From Tannerellaceae bacterium (GTDB lineage Bacteria > Bacteroidota > Bacteroidia > Bacteroidales > Tannerellaceae), in the NCBI GenBank assembly GCA_031280435.1, contig JAITGS010000072.1, forward strand, positions 1-48,543: 48,543 nucleotides of DNA, written 5' to 3'. Shown here one piece after another: positions 35,006-42,799 of the stretch. The notes beneath the pieces are model-generated. The model saw nothing but the letters and a program-made list of their open reading frames with translations. It was not told the DNA's origin and did no database searches. Position 1 is the stretch's first letter; each line of letters starts with the position of its first letter. A program made the position numbers and the translations under genes.

Positions 35006-35406
35006 TCGGCACGTGTCATCTCCATGCCCGGCATTTCGCCGTAATCGGATATAATCTCCTGCACAAGCTTATCGCCGTTAAACTTGAAGGCAAGTTTCAG
35101 CTGGAAGCTTCCCATGTCGCTTTCTATGTTCAGTTCCCCTATATACTTGTCGTTCTCCAACTTAAGCGGTGAGGATACAATCTCGCCCATAGGGCTTGCA
35201 AGCGTTGCTTTTGTTTCGCCGTCCACGGTAGCAATTGTGCATAAGCCGTCGACACTGCCGCCGCCTCCCATATCAGGCATAGTGAACTTCCATTTGCCTT
35301 CCATTTTCTTGAGGGTAGCGTCTTGCGCCGATACTGTGGCTGAGATACTCAGCATTAGGGCGCTAATCATCATGAGTGAGAGAATTTTTGATGCGATTGT
35401 CTTCAT
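35002..35406 (-). CDS. Small secreted protein of unknown function, lipocalin-like
   Basis: A 134-residue protein with a clear signal peptide (cleavage near VSAQ, residue 27). The mature part begins LKKMEGKWKFTMPD and alternates short beta-strand-like segments (GETKATLASPMGEIVSS, KYIGELNIES, FQLKLAFKFNGDKL), resembling lipocalin-like or FABP-like small barrels. I do not recognise a named family. It is the first gene of the mannan operon, overlapping the GH26 start by 4 nt, so it is translated with the mannanase and may bind a glycan or lipid in the periplasm; that role is inference. Confidence 0.7.
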   Translation of the reverse strand: MKTIASKILSLMMISALMLSISATVSAQDATLKKMEGKWKFTMPDMGGGGSVDGLCTIATVDGETKATLASPMGEIVSSPLKLENDKYIGELNIESDMGSFQLKLAFKFNGDKLVQEIISDYGEMPGMEMTRAE

Positions 35407-35438
35407 AACGAATTAAAATTAAGATTGAACTACATTGT

Positions 35439-35491
35439 GGAACTTCTGTGTGACTTTATTCTGTCGATAGCGTCGGTGAAGCAGAAGTTCC
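35439..35491 (-). promoter_or_regulatory. Inverted repeat in the leader of the mannan operon
   Basis: GGAACTTCTG (35439-35448) and CAGAAGTTCC (35482-35491) are perfect 10-bp inverted repeats separated by 33 bp, between the predicted promoter and the first gene. They could form a stem in the 5' leader RNA or be two half-sites for a regulator. Confidence 0.5.
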
Positions 35492-35532
35492 GTCGACTTC
35501 CCCGGCGTTATCCGATGTTGGAATCCGTTTCG

Positions 35533-35564
35533 CGAAAGTATATATAATTTCTTGATTCTCCCAA
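35533..35564 (-). promoter_or_regulatory. Possible promoter of the mannan operon
   Basis: On the minus strand TACTTTCG (35540-35533) is a 7/8 match to the -7 element, with TTGG 20 nt upstream in the -33 position. The leader would be about 120 nt and include the inverted repeat at 35439-35491. Nothing else is recognised between 35565 and the repeat array at 35794. Confidence 0.35.
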
Positions 35565-35793
35565 CAGCAACTTTTCTAATGCCCGAAACTTTTCCTACTC
35601 GTTGTTTTCATCCGTATATGTTCCGGGGAAATATTATCCGGACAGGAAAGGGAAAAATGGACGGCAGGTGCATTTTACCGCGGCCCCGTTCTGCATACAG
35701 CCTGTTTGAACGCATCTTTAGCAGTAGAGGCAAAACGTTCGGGTCATCCCAAAACCGGACGGCTCCGGAGTTTCGCCGGGCCGTCCAAAAACC

Positions 35794-36155
35794 GGAAAGT
35801 TTCCCGCCGGACGAAAGCAAGCCGTCCGGAAACTGGAAAGTTTCCCGCCGAACAAAAGCAAGCTTTCCAGAAACTGGAAAGTTTTCCGCCGAACGAAAGC
35901 AAGCTTTCCAAAAACTGGAAAGTTTCCCGCCGAACAAAAGCAAGCTTTCCAGAAACTGGAAAGCTTCCCGCCGAACAAAAGCAAGCTTGCCAGAAACTGG
36001 AAAGTTTCCCGCCGAACAAAAGCAAGCTTTCCAGAAACTGGAAAGTTTCCCGCCGAACGAAAGCAAGCTTGCCGGAAACTGGAAAGTTTCCCGCCGAACA
36101 AAAGCAAGCTTTCCAAAAACTGGAAAGTTTCCCGCCGAACGAAAGCAAGCTTTCC
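35794..36155. repeat. Array D: eight 41-bp repeats plus a partial
   Basis: GGAAAG recurs at 35794, 35835, 35876, 35917, 35958, 35999, 36040, 36081 and 36122, exactly 41 bp apart. Unit junctions form a hairpin, CTTTCCAG-AAA-CTGGAAAG, with an 8-bp stem in most copies. The unit has no stop codons, so long frames run through it in at least five of six frames; because 41 is not a multiple of three these are by-products and not genes. The array lies in the long gap between the mannan operon and the GYF/CD225 gene. Confidence 0.95.
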
Positions 36156-36191
36156 GGGTTTTGAGCGGCCTCGGTAGAAATCGGCCTGCGC

Positions 36192-36398
36192 TCAAATTTT
36201 AGAAAGCCAAGACGAAGAACCGTCACTGATTATATTTTCCGCCTTAGAATGCCCGGTTACTGAAGCATGCTCCGCTTTTGCCTCTGTCGCAATCTTTGTG
36301 AAAGCTGTTCTATAAGTTTCCTGTACTGAAATTATGAGCGGGATTATTGTAGTGAAACAGCAGAGCGTGAATATGGCAACGATATTTGTTGAGGGCAT
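36192..36398 (-). CDS. Possible small membrane protein, unknown function
   Basis: A 68-residue frame with one N-terminal hydrophobic helix (IVAIFTLCCFTTIIPLII, about residues 6-23) and a polar, Ala/Glu/Ser-rich remainder. The composition looks like a real small anchored protein rather than random frame, but there is no purine-rich ribosome-binding site and no recognised family. It ends 36 bp from array D. Bases 36399-36560 are A/T-rich and hold nothing else I can identify. Confidence 0.3.
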   Translation of the reverse strand: MPSTNIVAIFTLCCFTTIIPLIISVQETYRTAFTKIATEAKAEHASVTGHSKAENIISDGSSSWLSKI

Positions 36399-36560
36399 TT
36401 TGGCATGTTAAGGCAATCCGGGAGGTTTTTGTCATGACATCCTTGCCGAATCCTTATATTTGGAACAGATAAAATAGCCGTATAAAAAAATAAAAGAGCC
36501 ATAAAATCAAACAAAGGCAAAAAAAAAAATATAGAGGCAATGATGTTATTGCAATTTGAT

Positions 36561-36568
36561 TATTTTTG
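36561..36568 (+). promoter_or_regulatory. -7 element upstream of the GYF/CD225 gene
   Basis: TATTTTTG matches TAnnTTTG exactly and would give a leader of about 70 nt before the ATG at 36648. No clear -33 match is present. Confidence 0.4.
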
Positions 36569-36647
36569 TACACTCAAATGAAGATGAGATTCGACAAAGC
36601 GAGATAAATATCATCAGAAGGACACAATAAAACCCATTAAAGATAAC

Positions 36648-37127
36648 ATGACACAATATTACTACATTGATGAAAGGAACGGACGGCGACGCGGCCCTGT
36701 GAGCGCATCGGAACTGTGCAATTGCGGCGTGACGCCTTCCACGCAGGTCTGGCGGCATGGCATGAGAGACTGGCATACGGCCGGGAACCTGCGTGAATTG
36801 TCACAACTGTTCCGGCAGCAGCCCGACGCGGCAGAGGCTCATCGCAGCCGCAGCGAGCGTCAGTATCAGCGCCGTGAAGGCTATGAGCCCCGCAAGCCGA
36901 ACGATATGTTCGTGTGGTCGGTACTGTCAATGCTGCTGTGTCCTGTGACCGGGCTGGTAGCCTTGGTGTATGCCATTTTGGCAAACAGCTTCTGGGAGAT
37001 ACATGAGTATGATGGCAGCGAAAAAGCAACAGAGCGCTCGAAGATGTGGTGCCGGATTTCTCTCGGAATATTTCTGTTCTTCTGTATTGTGGGTGTCTTC
37101 CTGCTCATCGCATGTGTTAATTATTAG
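36648..37127 (+). CDS. GYF_2 and CD225-like membrane protein
   Basis: A 159-residue protein with two parts. Residues 1-55 (YYYIDERNGRRRGPVSASEL ... TQVWRHGMRDWHTAGNL) match the GYF_2 fold that in bacteria often precedes membrane segments. Residues about 84-157 have two hydrophobic helices around a polar loop (FVWSVLSMLLCPVTGLVALV; SKMWCRISLGIFLFFCIVGV), the layout of CD225/dispanin proteins. It has no signal peptide, so the GYF part probably faces the cytoplasm. Its biochemical role is unknown. The next gene begins 23 nt downstream, indicating an operon. Confidence 0.8.
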   Translation: MTQYYYIDERNGRRRGPVSASELCNCGVTPSTQVWRHGMRDWHTAGNLRELSQLFRQQPDAAEAHRSRSERQYQRREGYEPRKPNDMFVWSVLSMLLCPVTGLVALVYAILANSFWEIHEYDGSEKATERSKMWCRISLGIFLFFCIVGVFLLIACVNY

Positions 37128-37150
37128 TAAGCGAAATAAAAACTCCGGAT

Positions 37151-38380
37151 ATGAATAAGAATATGATTACAATCGTCGGCCTGTTATTGGTCGTAACAGC
37201 CGCAGCACAAGATGCGCAGGCCTATTATCAGCAAGGCGCAAGCGCATTGCAACGTGGAAATTATACAAACGCAGCCGGCTCATTCAGGAAAGTCACCGAG
37301 ATTGATCCGAACGATGCCGAAGCATACTTTTATGTGGGCGAAGCACAACGCAAAAGCGGGAATTACGCACAGGCCATCAAGGCCTATCAAACCGCCGTCA
37401 GGCTATATCCCGACTTTGCGCGGGCCTATAATAACATGGGCGATACCTATAAAGATCAGGGGCTATATGCGGAAGCCGTGAAAACATATCAAAAGGCTAT
37501 ACGCATCAAGCCCGACTTTGTTGAAGCATATTGCAACATGGGCAGCGCCTACGAAGACAACGGCGACTTCGCCGCGGCAATCTCCGCATTTGAGCAGGCT
37601 CTGCAAATCGATCCTAATTATGCATACGCCAAGTACGGTCTGTTCGCCCTTCGCGAACGCACTAAGAGCTCGGCGCCCGCGTCAACTCCTGCTCCGGCTT
37701 CAACACCTCCGCCGGCAACAAGGCGGCCCGAAGCATATCCGGCACCATCGCAAGGAGATTTGCAATTCAATCCGGCGGAACAGGCTGCAATCGAAAACCG
37801 TCGGCAAGCAGCCAACAACAGGCAACGCAGCGCCGTCAATACGCCACAGCCTCGCACGCCAAGCAATCAGCAACCAGGCACACGCACCGACGGACGCCTG
37901 CAACCCCGCACTCCTTCGAACGGCGAGCAAGCCCGCACGCCTAATAACGGAACGGCACAGCGACGCCCGGAATCGACAACGCAGAATCTTCAGGCATCAA
38001 GAACTTCAATGGACGTATCCGGATCATCAACAGGCAACAAAGGCTCTGAGGTGATAAAGGATGAAGCATCGAAGAGCGGTGCCGCCTCCACAACCGACAT
38101 ACTGAACCTCGAAGGACGCAGCGTGAAGGAAGGCAGCGCCATTATTCGCCCGACAACAATCACGGAAACGGGCACCATAGTAGTCAATGTCACGGTGGAC
38201 GCCTTAGGCAACGTTGTAGGTGCGAGCATAGACCGCAAACTCTCAACAATAAAAGACAAAAAGATGCGTACGGAAGCAGTTACAGCGGCAAGAAGCACCA
38301 AGTTCAGCAGTTTAACGGGCAGGTCACGTCAGAAAGGTACTATTACATATAATTTCCCGGCATTAGCTGCGAATAAATAA
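37151..38380 (+). CDS. TPR protein with C-terminal TonB-like domain
   Basis: A 409-residue exported protein. A signal peptide (residues about 1-20) is followed by four TPR units (about 24-160; NYTNAAGSFRKVTEIDPNDA, NYAQAIKAYQTAVRLYPDFA and so on), a long low-complexity Pro/Ala/Gln/Asn/Arg-rich linker (about 170-290) and a TonB C-terminal-like domain (about 320-405; GTIVVNVTVDALGNVVGASI). TPRs suggest protein-protein interaction in the periplasm, and the TonB-like end may contact outer-membrane proteins or peptidoglycan-associated partners. There is no membrane anchor with ExbB/D contacts as in true TonB. It is cotranscribed with the GYF/CD225 gene and followed by a terminator. Confidence 0.82.
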   Translation: MNKNMITIVGLLLVVTAAAQDAQAYYQQGASALQRGNYTNAAGSFRKVTEIDPNDAEAYFYVGEAQRKSGNYAQAIKAYQTAVRLYPDFARAYNNMGDTYKDQGLYAEAVKTYQKAIRIKPDFVEAYCNMGSAYEDNGDFAAAISAFEQALQIDPNYAYAKYGLFALRERTKSSAPASTPAPASTPPPATRRPEAYPAPSQGDLQFNPAEQAAIENRRQAANNRQRSAVNTPQPRTPSNQQPGTRTDGRLQPRTPSNGEQARTPNNGTAQRRPESTTQNLQASRTSMDVSGSSTGNKGSEVIKDEASKSGAASTTDILNLEGRSVKEGSAIIRPTTITETGTIVVNVTVDALGNVVGASIDRKLSTIKDKKMRTEAVTAARSTKFSSLTGRSRQKGTITYNFPALAANK

Positions 38381-38397
38381 TATATCAAACTCCTTGT

Positions 38398-38438
38398 AGC
38401 GGGGACTCTATTGATACAATAAGGGTTCCCGCTTTTTT
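38398..38438 (+). terminator. Intrinsic terminator between the TPR gene and lon
   Basis: AGCGGG...TATTG and CAATA...CCCGCT form an interrupted stem of about 14 bp with loop ATA, followed by TTTTTT. It separates the GYF-TPR operon from lon. Confidence 0.85.
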
Positions 38439-38478
38439 GTGGCATGCATGTTGCATTAAAAGAAGGAAAAATACAATA

Positions 38479-40941
38479 ATGAAGAGAAGAAAAGCAGACT
38501 TATTACCAGCGATATTTGACGAATCAAGCGACAGCATTGAGGTCGTAGTGCCTTTCCTTGCAGACTGCGATGCCGACGAAGACTTCTCGGCAGGCATCGA
38601 CAGAATGGAACCTGCAATACCAATCTTGCCGTTACGCAACATGGTTCTGTTTCCGGGAGTAGCCATGCCCGTGATTATAGGACGCCCAAAGTCTATGCGC
38701 CTGATTAAAGATGTATTGAAGAAAAAGATGCTCGTGGGCGTTGTGACGCAAAAAGATACGGATACCCAAGACCCCGAAATGGCCGACCTCTATAATATTG
38801 GAGTCGTGGCCGACGTTGTGAAGATGCTTGAGATGCCGAACGGAGCCACCACCGTGATTCTGCAAGGGAAAAGACGCTTTGAGCTGAACGAAATAACCGG
38901 CAGCGAGCCCTATTTGCGCGGCAAGATTACGCTGTTCGAAGATGCTGTTCCTAAGACCGGAGACAGGGAGTTCGAAGCGCTTATCCTCACCATAAAAGAT
39001 TTAACCGTAAAGATATTAAGCGCCATTGCCGAGCCTCCCCGCGATTTGGTTTTCTCTATCAGAAACAACAGGAATGCATTGTATATGGTGAACTTCTCGT
39101 GCAGCAATATCCCGGGTGGAGCTGTCGAGAAGCAGGAGCTGCTGCTCATAGGGAATCTGAAGGAACGGGCTTATCAGCTTCTGTTTATCCTCAATCGCGA
39201 ATGTCAGCTGCTGGAGCTGAAGAACTCCATTCAGATGAAAACCCATGAAGATATAAACCAGCAGCAGCGCGAGTATTTCCTTCAGCAGCAAATCAAAAAC
39301 ATACAGGAAGAGCTCGGAGTAAATATCCACGAGCTCGAGATAAAAGAGCTGCGCGCAAAAGGAGCTCTGAAGAAATGGCCCTTAGCCGTAGCAAGCATAT
39401 TCGAGAAAGAGGTGCGCAAGCTTGAAAGATTGCATCCGCAGTCGCCCGACTTCTCCATGCAAGTGCAGTACGTACAAACCATAGTCAATTTGCCCTGGAA
39501 CGAATATAGCCAGGACAATTTCAACATCAAACGGGCCCAGAGGATATTAGACCGCGATCACTACGGACTGGAGAAAGTAAAAGAGCGCATCATAGAGCAT
39601 CTGGCCGTACTGAAATTGAAAGGCGACCTGAAGTCACCAATCATCTGCCTCTACGGCCCTCCGGGAGTAGGCAAAACATCGCTCGGAAAGTCCATTGCCG
39701 AAGCGCTGAACCGCAAGTACGCCAGAATGTCGCTGGGCGGGATGCACGACGAAGCCGAAATACGCGGGCACAGGCGCACCTACATAGGCGCCATGTGCGG
39801 ACGTATCATACAGAACATACAGAAGGCAGGCACCTCTAATCCCGTGTTTATACTCGACGAAATAGATAAACTGTCGAGCGATTTCAAAGGCGACCCGGCT
39901 TCCGCCTTGCTCGAAGTGCTCGATCCGGAACAGAACAGCGCCTTCCACGACAACTATCTCGACATTGATTACGACCTGAGCAAAGTGATGTTCATCGCCA
40001 CAGCCAATAATCTGAACACCATCTCCCAGCCGCTGCTCGATCGCATGGAACTCATAGAAGTCAGCGGATACATAATGGAGGAGAAGGTGCGCATCGCCAC
40101 CCGACATCTAATCCCCAAGCAGATGGAGCAGCACGGGCTGACGAAGGACACGGCAAAGTTCAACCGCGAGGCTCTGGAAACAATCATCAGCTCATACACT
40201 CGCGAAAGCGGCGTCAGAGAACTTGAGAAGAAGATAGCCCAGGTCATTCGCAAACTTGCCCGCAAGAAAGCCTCCGACGAAGAAGTGCCCGGCATTATCA
40301 AAAACGCCAACCTCCAAGAGTATCTCGGAACCATAGAATACTCCCACGATAAATATCAGGGCAACGACGAATATGCCGGCGTAGTCACAGGCCTGGCATG
40401 GACTGCGGTGGGAGGCGAAATCCTCTTCGTGGAGTCCAGCCTCAGCAAAGGCAAAGGCTCCAAGCTCACCGTCACCGGCAACCTGGGCGACGTCATGAAG
40501 GAGTCGGCCGTCCTCGCTTTGGAATACATCCACTCCCACGCCGCACACTTCGATATCCCAGAAGAAATGTTCGAACAATGGAACGTTCACCTCCATGTTC
40601 CCGAAGGAGCCATCCCTAAAGACGGCCCCAGCGCGGGAATCACAATGGTTACGTCGCTGGTATCGGCATTCACGCAGCGGAAAGTGCGAAGCCATATAGC
40701 CATGACGGGCGAGATTACTCTGCGAGGAAAGATACTGCCGGTAGGAGGTATAAAAGAGAAAATCCTTGCTGCCAGACGTGCCGGCATCAAGGATTTGATA
40801 TTGTGTAAAGAAAATAAACGAAATATCGACGAAATCAACCCCGACTATCTAAAGGGGCTCAGTTTTCATTACTTCGATGATATTCGTGACGTCGTTGCTT
40901 TTGCTCTTCTGAAAGATAAAGTAGATAACCCACTGTTCTGA
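38479..40941 (+). CDS. lon: ATP-dependent protease Lon
   Basis: Lon is the hexameric AAA+ serine protease that degrades misfolded and regulatory proteins. The 820-residue product has the N-terminal substrate-binding domain (from about residue 40, [19 protein letters not shown]), coiled-coil region, AAA+ module with Walker [10 protein letters not shown] (about 393-401) and Walker [10 protein letters not shown], and the protease domain with Ser718 (DGPSAGITM) and Lys761 ([10 protein letters not shown]). The chosen ATG lies 14 codons inside the longest frame, because upstream residues run into the preceding terminator and AGAAGGA sits just above it. No promoter of the TAnnTTTG type is obvious. 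Length is normal for Lon. Confidence 0.97.
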   Translation: MKRRKADLLPAIFDESSDSIEVVVPFLADCDADEDFSAGIDRMEPAIPILPLRNMVLFPGVAMPVIIGRPKSMRLIKDVLKKKMLVGVVTQKDTDTQDPEMADLYNIGVVADVVKMLEMPNGATTVILQGKRRFELNEITGSEPYLRGKITLFEDAVPKTGDREFEALILTIKDLTVKILSAIAEPPRDLVFSIRNNRNALYMVNFSCSNIPGGAVEKQELLLIGNLKERAYQLLFILNRECQLLELKNSIQMKTHEDINQQQREYFLQQQIKNIQEELGVNIHELEIKELRAKGALKKWPLAVASIFEKEVRKLERLHPQSPDFSMQVQYVQTIVNLPWNEYSQDNFNIKRAQRILDRDHYGLEKVKERIIEHLAVLKLKGDLKSPIICLYGPPGVGKTSLGKSIAEALNRKYARMSLGGMHDEAEIRGHRRTYIGAMCGRIIQNIQKAGTSNPVFILDEIDKLSSDFKGDPASALLEVLDPEQNSAFHDNYLDIDYDLSKVMFIATANNLNTISQPLLDRMELIEVSGYIMEEKVRIATRHLIPKQMEQHGLTKDTAKFNREALETIISSYTRESGVRELEKKIAQVIRKLARKKASDEEVPGIIKNANLQEYLGTIEYSHDKYQGNDEYAGVVTGLAWTAVGGEILFVESSLSKGKGSKLTVTGNLGDVMKESAVLALEYIHSHAAHFDIPEEMFEQWNVHLHVPEGAIPKDGPSAGITMVTSLVSAFTQRKVRSHIAMTGEITLRGKILPVGGIKEKILAARRAGIKDLILCKENKRNIDEINPDYLKGLSFHYFDDIRDVVAFALLKDKVDNPLF

Positions 40942-40956
40942 CGACGGTGGGCTATC
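40924..40956. terminator. Bidirectional hairpin between lon and the DUF5606 gene
   Basis: GATAACCCAC (40924-40933) and GTGGGCTATC (40947-40956) form a 10-bp stem with one mismatch that is a G-U wobble in the minus-strand transcript. It overlaps the end of lon and reaches the stop codon of the converging gene, which lie only 13 bp apart. T-rich sequence follows on both strands but is not a clean run. Confidence 0.65.
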
Positions 40957-41425
40957 ATCCTTCCTTTTGCTCCGTATCTTCGCCTTTTGCTCCTTCTTCT
41001 CCGCCTTCTGCGGAAGTTCCTTCGCCTTCTTCCTCCTTGGCTTCAAACTCTATTCCGGCGTCGAGCAGGATGTTGTACCACGACAGCATTTTGCGGATGT
41101 CGCTGGGATAAACGCGGGCTTCATCAAAGTCGGGAATAACCTCCCTGAGGTAGGCGCGCAATTCGGTAACACTGGCCGTGGATATATCAATAGACAGCCT
41201 TCCGCCATTTTCTTTTTCGCGAATCTTGGTTAAGATGCCGGGAAGGGGAGCCTCTTCGGTCGTTGTATAAACAGCAATCTCGGCCAGCGATACCACCTTA
41301 TCTTTAGAATAAATAGGAACGCGCTTTCCGTCGGACATTGATTCCGCAATCAGCATGTTCCGGCCTTTGGATACGAGCTTGTACAGCCCGCTCCGGCCTG
41401 CAACGGATAAAACTTTTTTCAGCAT
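40955..41425 (-). CDS. DUF5606 protein, conserved in Bacteroidota
   Basis: A 156-residue cytoplasmic protein with a conserved first 125 residues ([20 protein letters not shown]; later VKLSIDI-type and PDFDEARVYPSDIRKMLSWYN segments) and a Glu/Gly/Lys-rich acidic tail (about 128-156). This matches DUF5606 as I recall it; the function is unknown. The ATG overlaps the rplS stop (TAATG), so it is probably cotranscribed and coupled with ribosomal protein L19, which would fit a ribosome- or growth-related role. Confidence 0.8.
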   Translation of the reverse strand: MLKKVLSVAGRSGLYKLVSKGRNMLIAESMSDGKRVPIYSKDKVVSLAEIAVYTTTEEAPLPGILTKIREKENGGRLSIDISTASVTELRAYLREVIPDFDEARVYPSDIRKMLSWYNILLDAGIEFEAKEEEGEGTSAEGGEEGAKGEDTEQKEG

Positions 41426-41772
41426 TATACTCTTCTTTCTTTAATCCTGGCTTTCTTGCCGGTGAGCTTGCGCAAATAATAAAGCTTGGCACGGCGAACT
41501 TTGCCGTACTTGTTTACAACTATCTTCTCTATAAAAGGCGATTCAAGCGGGAATATGCGCTCTACGCCAATATTGTCCGACATCTTGCGTACCGTAAAAC
41601 GCTTCTTGTCGCCATGTCCTGTGATGCTGATTACCACGCCTCTGTACTGCTGTATGCGCTCTTTGTTGCCTTCCTTGATGCGATAGGATACCGTTATTGT
41701 ATCGCCGCTCCTGAAGGAGGGATGAGAATGCTTGGTGGCAAATGCTTCTTCTGCAATTTTTATTAAATCCAT
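41425..41772 (-). CDS. rplS: 50S ribosomal protein L19
   Basis: L19 sits at the 30S-50S interface of the ribosome. The 115-residue product has the family signature segments [53 protein letters not shown] and the C-terminal [20 protein letters not shown]. The frame is open 87 codons further upstream, but only the Met at 41772 matches the L19 start ([11 protein letters not shown]), and the extension has no L19 similarity. Upstream, 41773-42073 is non-coding with A/T-rich sequence near the gene; no confident promoter was found. Confidence 0.96.
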   Translation of the reverse strand: MDLIKIAEEAFATKHSHPSFRSGDTITVSYRIKEGNKERIQQYRGVVISITGHGDKKRFTVRKMSDNIGVERIFPLESPFIEKIVVNKYGKVRRAKLYYLRKLTGKKARIKERRV

Positions 41773-42073
41773 TTTTGTATAGCTTTTATGGTGAATATAT
41801 ATTTTAAAACGTAATATAACGGATTCCATTTTTGCTCCGTCAGCGATTACGCAAAGCGGCTGCAAAGAAACGAAAAAAAAGTTATTGACGGAAAGCCTGC
41901 CGGCCATTCCGCCGCTAATTATCCCGAAAAGTTCATTCTCCCGGCAAGTTCGGGCTTGCGCTGCGCAATTACGAACCGGCCCGCCCGGCGGCCCGATGTA
42001 GCTCCATGGAAGTTGCACGCCCTCGGAAAACAAGTTGCAGCCGATTGCAAATGTGTTTTAGCGCAAAACGACT

Positions 42074-42175
42074 TTCCGCAAGGAAATTCGACATCGCATT
42101 TTGGCAAAGGAAGCTTCCGCAAGGAAATTCGACGTCGCATTTTGGCAAAGGGAGCTTCCGCAAGGAAATGCGATT
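42074..42175. repeat. Array E: short 41-bp repeat with TTCCGCAAGGAA core
   Basis: TTCCGCAAGGAAAT recurs at 42074, 42115 and 42156, exactly 41 bp apart, about two and a half units. Each core forms a small hairpin, TTCC-GCAA-GGAA, with a stable-looking GCAA loop, and the intervening segment GACATCGCATTTTGGCAAAG is conserved between the first two. Inverted look-alikes (CTTGCGGAA near 42188, CCTTGCGGAT near 42241) suggest older, degenerate copies. The array lies between ispF and rplS; nothing else is seen from 42176 to 42319. Confidence 0.85.
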
Positions 42176-42319
42176 CGTGCACGCCTTGCGGAATACTTTT
42201 TGGGGCAAATGCGATTTGGAATTTGCTCTACCGATTTTCCGCCTTGCGGATCACATTTGTAATCGCCGGTTTTTCCGTCAAAACATGGCGTCATCGGCGG
42301 GAAGCCGGTTGCGGCTATG

Positions 42320-42799
42320 CTATTCTTTGACGATAAGGACGGAGGCGTATGCGGCTATGCCTTCGCTGCGGCCTGTGAAGCCGAGATGCTCTGTGGTGGT
42401 GGCTTTGACGGAGATGTCGTCGGGGGATAGCTGCATCACCTTGGCCAGGGTGGCTTGCATGAGGGGGATGTAGGGGCTCAGCCGGGGTTGCTGGGCTACG
42501 ATTACGGTGTCGACGTTGCCGGGCTCAAAGCCTGCCCGGCGGATGTGCTCCATGGTTCGGGCGAGCAGGATTTTGCTGTCGACGTCCTTGAAGTCGCTTG
42601 AGGTATCGGGAAAGTGAAAGCCTATGTCGCGCAGGCCGGCGGCTCCGAGCATGGCGTCGCAAATGGCGTGGATGAGGACGTCGGCGTCGCTGTGTCCGTC
42701 GAGGCCGAGGGGATGATCAATGAGTACGCCTCCTATCCAAAGCTCTCGGCCGGGCTTGAAGGCATGCACGTCGAAGCCCAGCCCGGTACGGATCTTCAT
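42320..42799 (-). CDS. ispF: 2-C-methyl-D-erythritol 2,4-cyclodiphosphate synthase
   Basis: IspF makes the cyclic diphosphate intermediate of the non-mevalonate isoprenoid pathway, as a cytoplasmic zinc-dependent trimer. The 159-residue product has the metal ligands Asp10 and His12 (GFDVHAF) and His44 (DVLIHAICDAMLG), and the family motifs GLDGHSDAD and ISVKATTTEHLGFTGRSEGI. The ATG overlaps the porV stop by one base (TGATG); a GTG one codon earlier is possible. Its place directly after porV repeats the porU-porV-ispF order I recall from Porphyromonas, and it shares no function with secretion. Confidence 0.96.
   Translation of the reverse strand: MKIRTGLGFDVHAFKPGRELWIGGVLIDHPLGLDGHSDADVLIHAICDAMLGAAGLRDIGFHFPDTSSDFKDVDSKILLARTMEHIRRAGFEPGNVDTVIVAQQPRLSPYIPLMQATLAKVMQLSPDDISVKATTTEHLGFTGRSEGIAAYASVLIVKE

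Noticed and set aside
35552..36226. Long reading frames on both strands across array D (up to 216 codons)
   Set aside because: They consist of translated 41-bp repeats in shifting frames, have no family similarity and exist on both strands at once; they follow from a unit without stop codons.
36579..36608. Nine-codon frame before the GYF/CD225 gene as a leader peptide
   Set aside because: Too short to distinguish from chance and lacks attenuator hairpins or codon runs.
41773..42033. 87-residue extension of ribosomal protein L19
   Set aside because: No L19 similarity; the conserved L19 start is at 41772.
41919..42473. Frames across the ispF-rplS gap
   Set aside because: They are translations of array E repeats and run antisense to ispF; no independent support.
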